From Anaerolineaceae bacterium (GTDB lineage Bacteria; Chloroflexota; Anaerolineae; Anaerolineales; Anaerolineaceae): a DNA stretch of 8,563 bases. The notes under the pieces were generated by a model. The model was given only the letters and a program-made list of their open reading frames with translations. It made no database searches and was not told the origin of the DNA. Both the position numbers and the translations under genes were made by a program. Positions 5,664 to 8,563 of the stretch are shown piece after piece. The stretch spans positions 7,341 through 15,903 of the forward strand of contig JAQTMA010000090.1 of the NCBI GenBank assembly GCA_028714615.1, written 5' to 3'. Positions within the stretch are counted from its first letter, which is position 1, and every line of letters begins with the position of its first letter.

Positions 5664-6507
5664 GCTGGTGCCCCCCTGCATTCTCAGCTCCATCGACAGC
5701 CGGCGCCGATCCTGCCGGTGCGGTTTCAGGGTTTTGCTCTGGAGCATCTGGGTGATCTGGCTGGATGTCCGGTTTACCGGCTGGCAGCGGGATATTGCGC
5801 TGGCCTAAGGCCATCTCCAGGCGGTGGACAATCGTATCGCTGACCTTGGTTCGCGCCCAAAACCGATCGGTGGCTTCGACAATTGTCCACGGTCCCCACT
5901 CCGTTTCGGTGCGCTCGAGCATTTCTTCGATGGCTTGCAGGTACAGGGCGTACTTGCGATGGTGCTCCCAATCCTCGGGTTGCACGTGCCAGCTTTCCAA
6001 AGCATCTTTTTCCAGTTTTTTGAAACGTTTCTCTTGTTCTTTCTTACTGATGTGCATGAAGAACTTGATGATGATGACGCCATCTTCGGCCAGTGTACGC
6101 TCAAAGGAGGTGATGTCGGTATAGGCTTCGCGCCATAGCGTCTCGGGGGTGATTCCTTCTACCCGCTCAACCAGCACCCTGCCGTACCAGGAACGGTCGA
6201 AAATGGCCATTTCGCCGTATCCTGGGATTTTGAGCCAGAATCGCCACAGCCAGGGCATATGCAACTCATGTGTGCGCGGCGCCTGGATAGGGTACAGCTT
6301 GAAACCACGCGGATCCAGGCGCTGCGTCAGGCGGTTGATGGTCGTACCCTTGCCGGATGCATCCCAGCCCTCGAATACGATCATGCTGGGAATGCCATTC
6401 TCCCAACACGTTTTCTGCAGATCGTAGAGGTGGTCGCGCGCTACCGGCCAGCGGGTTTCATATTCTGCTTTGGGTAGTTCCAGGTCCAGATTAACCTTCT
6501 CCAGCAT
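5647..6507 (-). CDS. ppk2: PPK2-family polyphosphate kinase/phosphotransferase, Pro/Ala-tailed
   Basis: A 286-residue PPK2 paralogue and the first gene of the minus-strand pair. Catalytic elements are complete: Walker A GWDASGKG (47-54), LDPRGFKLYPI (64-74), WLWRFW (86-91) and FDRSWYGRVLVER (103-115), then WGPWTIVEATDRFWAR. Walker A sits at exactly the same residue numbers as in the downstream paralogue, so the two are related by duplication. The last 50 residues or so are proline/alanine-rich, charged and probably disordered. The ATG at 6507 is supported by AGGAGGG at 6516-6522 (8-nt spacer). A longer in-frame reading from 6618 begins inside a hairpin and upstream of the promoter, so I reject it. 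GWD in place of GVD recalls the N-terminal half of two-domain polyphosphate:AMP phosphotransferases. Whether it uses AMP, ADP, GDP or another nucleotide cannot be read from the sequence. Confidence 0.9.
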   Translation of the reverse strand: MLEKVNLDLELPKAEYETRWPVARDHLYDLQKTCWENGIPSMIVFEGWDASGKGTTINRLTQRLDPRGFKLYPIQAPRTHELHMPWLWRFWLKIPGYGEMAIFDRSWYGRVLVERVEGITPETLWREAYTDITSFERTLAEDGVIIIKFFMHISKKEQEKRFKKLEKDALESWHVQPEDWEHHRKYALYLQAIEEMLERTETEWGPWTIVEATDRFWARTKVSDTIVHRLEMALGQRNIPLPAGKPDIQPDHPDAPEQNPETAPAGSAPAVDGAENAGGHQHVGEN

Positions 6508-6556
6508 AGCCAAGTCCCTCCTGAAACGAAACCGAATCCTTTCTCCCGATGAAATC

Positions 6557-6585
6557 AGTTTAGAAGAAATTGAAGCAGGAGTCAA
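6557..6585 (-). promoter_or_regulatory. Sigma70-type promoter of the ppk2 pair
   Basis: On the minus strand, TTGACT (6580-6585) is followed after exactly 17 bp by TAAACT (6557-6562). These match the consensus hexamers at 5/6 and 4/6. Transcription would start near 6550, giving a leader of about 43 nt before the ATG at 6507. No obvious Pho-box direct repeat was seen. Confidence 0.65.
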
Positions 6586-6597
6586 TAGGGGATGTGA

Positions 6598-6620
6598 AGA
6601 TGCCCCGAGTTGGGGCATCT
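6598..6620 (-). terminator. Hairpin after the exported repeat-protein gene
   Basis: A 9-bp perfect stem (6598-6606 with 6612-6620, core TGCCCC/GGGGCA) with a GAGTT loop, about 30 bp beyond the stop of the repeat-protein gene and just before the ppk2 promoter. Its place fits a terminator separating the two units. No U-run follows on either strand, so a rho-independent role is uncertain. Confidence 0.45.
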
Positions 6621-6649
6621 CCTGAACAGGGTGTTATGGTGTGCTTACC

Positions 6650-8059
6650 CTACCGGGCTACGAGCGGGATGAAGTTTTGGAATTGCTGGAAGGCTATCTT
6701 CAGATTGTTTTTTGAATGATAATCATCCCACTCTGAATAGGCAACATAGGCTAACCCTGCGGGGCTGATCCCTAGCGAGGCATATGCTGCTTCGCTTGTA
6801 TAAGCGCCGCCGTTATCTAGCGTCTGGCAGGTCCATTGTGAAATATGGATTGGGTTACCAATAGTAGGACCGCAGTTGCCAGCAAAACGGTGATAAGCGG
6901 AGTTAGGCCGGGCAATCTCCAAGGCGGATGGCGCCAGGTCCTCTGAAGCGTTCATATAGCCAATCACGGGAGATTGGTTTGCATCCAGGGCAATCGTAAT
7001 ACCCACATTTCCAAGCGCTCCCATTCCTGCGCCGATATTGATCATGTTGTCACATTGCCACTCGAATTTCAAGGTCGAGGAATTGAGCCCGCAGTTGCCA
7101 TCCGAGCCGACGTAATACGCATGTTTGAGCATTCCACTGGTTTTATCATAGTAGGCAATATGAGGGTTCTCTTTCCCGGTTGGAGACAGCGCCAGTGAAG
7201 TAAATAGCCCCTGGTCGTTACCAGATGGATCAATCCCACGGCACACCCAGGTGTTTCCGCCCGGGCCGCAGTTGACGCCATCCCCGCCAGCAGTGGATTG
7301 GACCGCATATTTAAGATATTTGCCCACTGCATCGTAATATGAAATGCGGGCTTCATTTGAGCTATTCAAAGCGAGGGAATTATACATTCCGACAGACAGG
7401 CCTGGTTTCGAGTCGACCTTGTCACATGCCCATTTAGTATTGCCCGCGCAGTTGCCACCACTGGCTACCCGATGGGCGTAGAAAAGACCAGCGCCAAGGC
7501 CTGTACTTGCGTAAAAAGAGATATATGGAGTGCCATCCGTCCCGTATTTTAATGACGGGTATTTGATAGAAGCCGCAGGTTGTGCATAGACATCATCATA
7601 ACTCCAGTGGCAGGCCAGCACAGTACAGGAATACTCCGCAAAACGGAGCCCGCCATTATTCTCATTGTAATAGGCTATTCCGAGGTCCCAAAATCCCATA
7701 CTTCTTCTGCTGATGTCAATGGAGCTATACTTCCCAACTTTGGATTGGGGATCCCCGATCGGGCGGCACCACCAGCTATTATTCGGCCCACAGTTACCAT
7801 CTTTCAATGGACTGGCCAATTTCACGGTTTGAGCGGTCGCATCGTAATAGCTGATATAGGGTATGCCTGTTGATGGGTCGAAGGCGATCGACGTGTGGCT
7901 GCCAACATCGGAGGCGGATGATTCGATGGTTTGCCCATCCCATTTCCATAAGCCCGGATAATTAGCTGCAGGCGTATCGGGCGCTGCCCAGGCAACCCCT
8001 ACCAGGCCAAAAAGCAGGCAAAATGATACGGCGACGGTTATGAGACGACGTGTAAACAT
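6650..8059 (-). CDS. Exported seven-repeat protein, predicted beta-propeller
   Basis: A 469-residue secreted protein of no named family that I can identify. A signal peptide is clear: basic MFTRR, a hydrophobic core, then AWA with likely cleavage near residue 25. The mature part has seven repeats starting near residues 56, 112, 168, 227, 287, 352 and 427. Each opens with an S-[IL] strand and a G-x-P-x-I-[SA]-Y-Y-D-like strand. Most contain a Cys pair around NCGP...W.C (90/98, 145/150, 204/212, 264/273, 323/336, 396/411). The N-terminal LWKWDGQTIES (37-47) resembles the last strand of a repeat, as expected if it closes a seven-bladed propeller with the C-terminal repeat. The protein ends FIPLVAR. 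The ATG is fixed by AGGAGG at 8065-8070 (5-nt spacer). Function is unknown; a binding or surface role is plausible. Nothing ties it to polyphosphate beyond position. Confidence 0.85.
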   Translation of the reverse strand: MFTRRLITVAVSFCLLFGLVGVAWAAPDTPAANYPGLWKWDGQTIESSASDVGSHTSIAFDPSTGIPYISYYDATAQTVKLASPLKDGNCGPNNSWWCRPIGDPQSKVGKYSSIDISRRSMGFWDLGIAYYNENNGGLRFAEYSCTVLACHWSYDDVYAQPAASIKYPSLKYGTDGTPYISFYASTGLGAGLFYAHRVASGGNCAGNTKWACDKVDSKPGLSVGMYNSLALNSSNEARISYYDAVGKYLKYAVQSTAGGDGVNCGPGGNTWVCRGIDPSGNDQGLFTSLALSPTGKENPHIAYYDKTSGMLKHAYYVGSDGNCGLNSSTLKFEWQCDNMINIGAGMGALGNVGITIALDANQSPVIGYMNASEDLAPSALEIARPNSAYHRFAGNCGPTIGNPIHISQWTCQTLDNGGAYTSEAAYASLGISPAGLAYVAYSEWDDYHSKNNLKIAFQQFQNFIPLVAR

Positions 8060-8327
8060 AGATCCCTCCTTTATCTACGTGCTGCATGGATATTGGGTGA
8101 AAAGATCGATTCAAACGAGGGCATTGGCTCACCAGAGAACCGAAAATGCACCACCCCCGCACCCGAATTAACCGTGAGCTCTTACCTGTATTGTCTCAGA
8201 ACGATTGGAAATTGGCTTGATATCAATATTTACGGTTTTAAAAAACTATTCCCTATAGGTTCATCGGGAATTACCGCAGTGTAGGGAATTTGAATATCCC
8301 ATTGTGAGCGATGATGGATATATTTTT

Positions 8328-8336
8328 ATTATACCA
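8328..8336 (-). promoter_or_regulatory. Extended -10 promoter candidate for the repeat-protein gene
   Basis: On the minus strand the sequence reads TGGTATAAT, a perfect extended -10 (TGnTATAAT). The -35 region is weak (TTGGTC at 15 bp). Transcription from here would give a leader of about 260 nt before the ATG at 8059. Confidence 0.5.
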
Positions 8337-8488
8337 CTTATTATTGCTGACCAAGGAGTCTACAAGCCAACATTCTGATTTTGCTCGACTCTTGACTCAA
8401 GTATGGCCGAAGTGTTTCGTTAAGTATATACCTTTATCCAACAGAAAACCGCACACAGTAAACACCTGAATCAACCTTTTGGCCGGTA

Positions 8489-8504
8489 CAATCCCTTGGG
8501 ATTG
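8489..8504. repeat. Operator-like inverted repeat over a TACAAT box
   Basis: CAATCCC and GGGATTG are perfect 7-bp inverted arms around TT. The left arm overlaps TACAAT (8487-8492), a 5/6 match to a -10 box on the plus strand, although no good -35 is seen. The layout would suit a dimeric repressor site, or it may be chance. Confidence 0.35.
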
Positions 8505-8520
8505 GCTGACAGGGTCCCAG

Positions 8521-8546
8521 CCCGGTATGACAACGCATCTACCGGG
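8521..8546. repeat. Inverted repeat, possible RNA hairpin
   Basis: CCCGGTA (8521-8527) and TACCGGG (8540-8546) are perfect 7-bp inverted arms around a 12-base loop. It could be a hairpin of an RNA or leader extending past the window edge. No T-run follows within view. Confidence 0.35.
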
Positions 8547-8563
8547 GAGAGGCGAGCGGCAGC

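Larger units (their letters stand above)
8060..8563. other. Gene-free region of about 500 bp
   Basis: No reading frame here has a ribosome site, family motif or convincing composition. The left 260 bp is probably the leader of the repeat-protein gene. It is AT-rich around 8215-8335 and carries four short TTCCC/GGGAA or TATCCC elements between 8248 and 8300. The right part holds an inverted repeat at 8489-8504 overlapping a TACAAT box, and another at 8521-8546. I recognise no tRNA, rRNA, riboswitch or other known RNA, but the right end is cut by the window. Confidence 0.6.

Noticed and set aside
5664..5747. Longer N-terminus for the downstream PPK2
   Set aside because: It would overlap the upstream gene by about 100 bp, has no aligned counterpart in the paralogue, and the ATG at 5663 has an SD-like AGGGGGG.
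5586..5843. Plus-strand open frame across the junction of the two PPK2 genes
   Set aside because: Antisense shadow without ribosome site or recognisable motif; both PPK2 frames are well supported.
6508..6618. Longer N-terminus for the upstream PPK2
   Set aside because: It starts inside the hairpin at 6598-6620, spans the predicted promoter, and the AGGAGGG site favours the ATG at 6507.
8093..8284. 63-codon plus-strand open frame in the right gene-free region
   Set aside because: TTG start without SD site, no motif, and it lies in the probable leader of the repeat-protein gene.
8392..8426. TTGACT followed by TATA-like sequence as a plus-strand promoter
   Set aside because: At 17 bp the -10 position reads TTTCGT; the TAAGTA/TATA sequence is 23 or more bp away.
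8461..8563. Possible structural RNA (tRNA, SRP RNA, tmRNA) at the right edge
   Set aside because: GC-rich with small inverted repeats, but none of the conserved segments of these RNAs could be found on either strand.

Overview
The window looks like a bacterial chromosome segment. It has moderate GC, good Shine-Dalgarno sites (AGGAGG variants), some TTG/GTG starts, and tightly packed genes with 4-bp ATGA/GTGA overlaps. The gene content (PhoU, CHAD, paired thymidylate-kinase-like proteins, PPK2 pair) and an exported repeat protein ending in FIPLVAR suggest a member of the Chloroflexota, perhaps Anaerolineae. That placement rests on recall of family style and was not checked by search.

Left part, plus strand (38-3967): a likely single operon of phoU, two tandem thymidylate-kinase-fold P-loop genes, a CHAD-domain gene and a calcineurin-like metallophosphoesterase. 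Gaps are 20, -4, 18 and -4 bp. Its promoter lies off the left edge, perhaps behind a pst transporter. A further plus-strand gene (4072-4764) encodes a free-standing HD domain that reads like the C-terminal domain of Ppx/GppA exopolyphosphatases. It has its own TATAAT box just upstream. A 23-bp perfect hairpin (4769-4819) closes this side.

Middle, minus strand (6507 down to 4821): two overlapping PPK2-family polyphosphate kinases/phosphotransferases, driven by a good sigma70-type promoter at 6557-6585.

Right part, minus strand (8059 down to 6650): a secreted protein with seven repeats of about 60-75 residues and six cysteine pairs, best read as a seven-bladed beta-propeller. It follows a leader of about 260 nt behind an extended -10 promoter. 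The last 500 bases hold no supportable gene, only promoter-like sites and small inverted repeats.

Taken together, 38-6507 reads as a phosphate/polyphosphate island: phosphate signalling (PhoU), polyphosphate binding (CHAD), polyphosphate-nucleotide phosphotransfer (two PPK2s), a possible polyphosphate- or nucleotide-related HD domain, a phosphoesterase, and two non-canonical nucleotide-kinase-like proteins of unknown substrate. The kinase-like pair, one with arginine in place of the P-loop lysine, is the least explained part and the best candidate for new biology.
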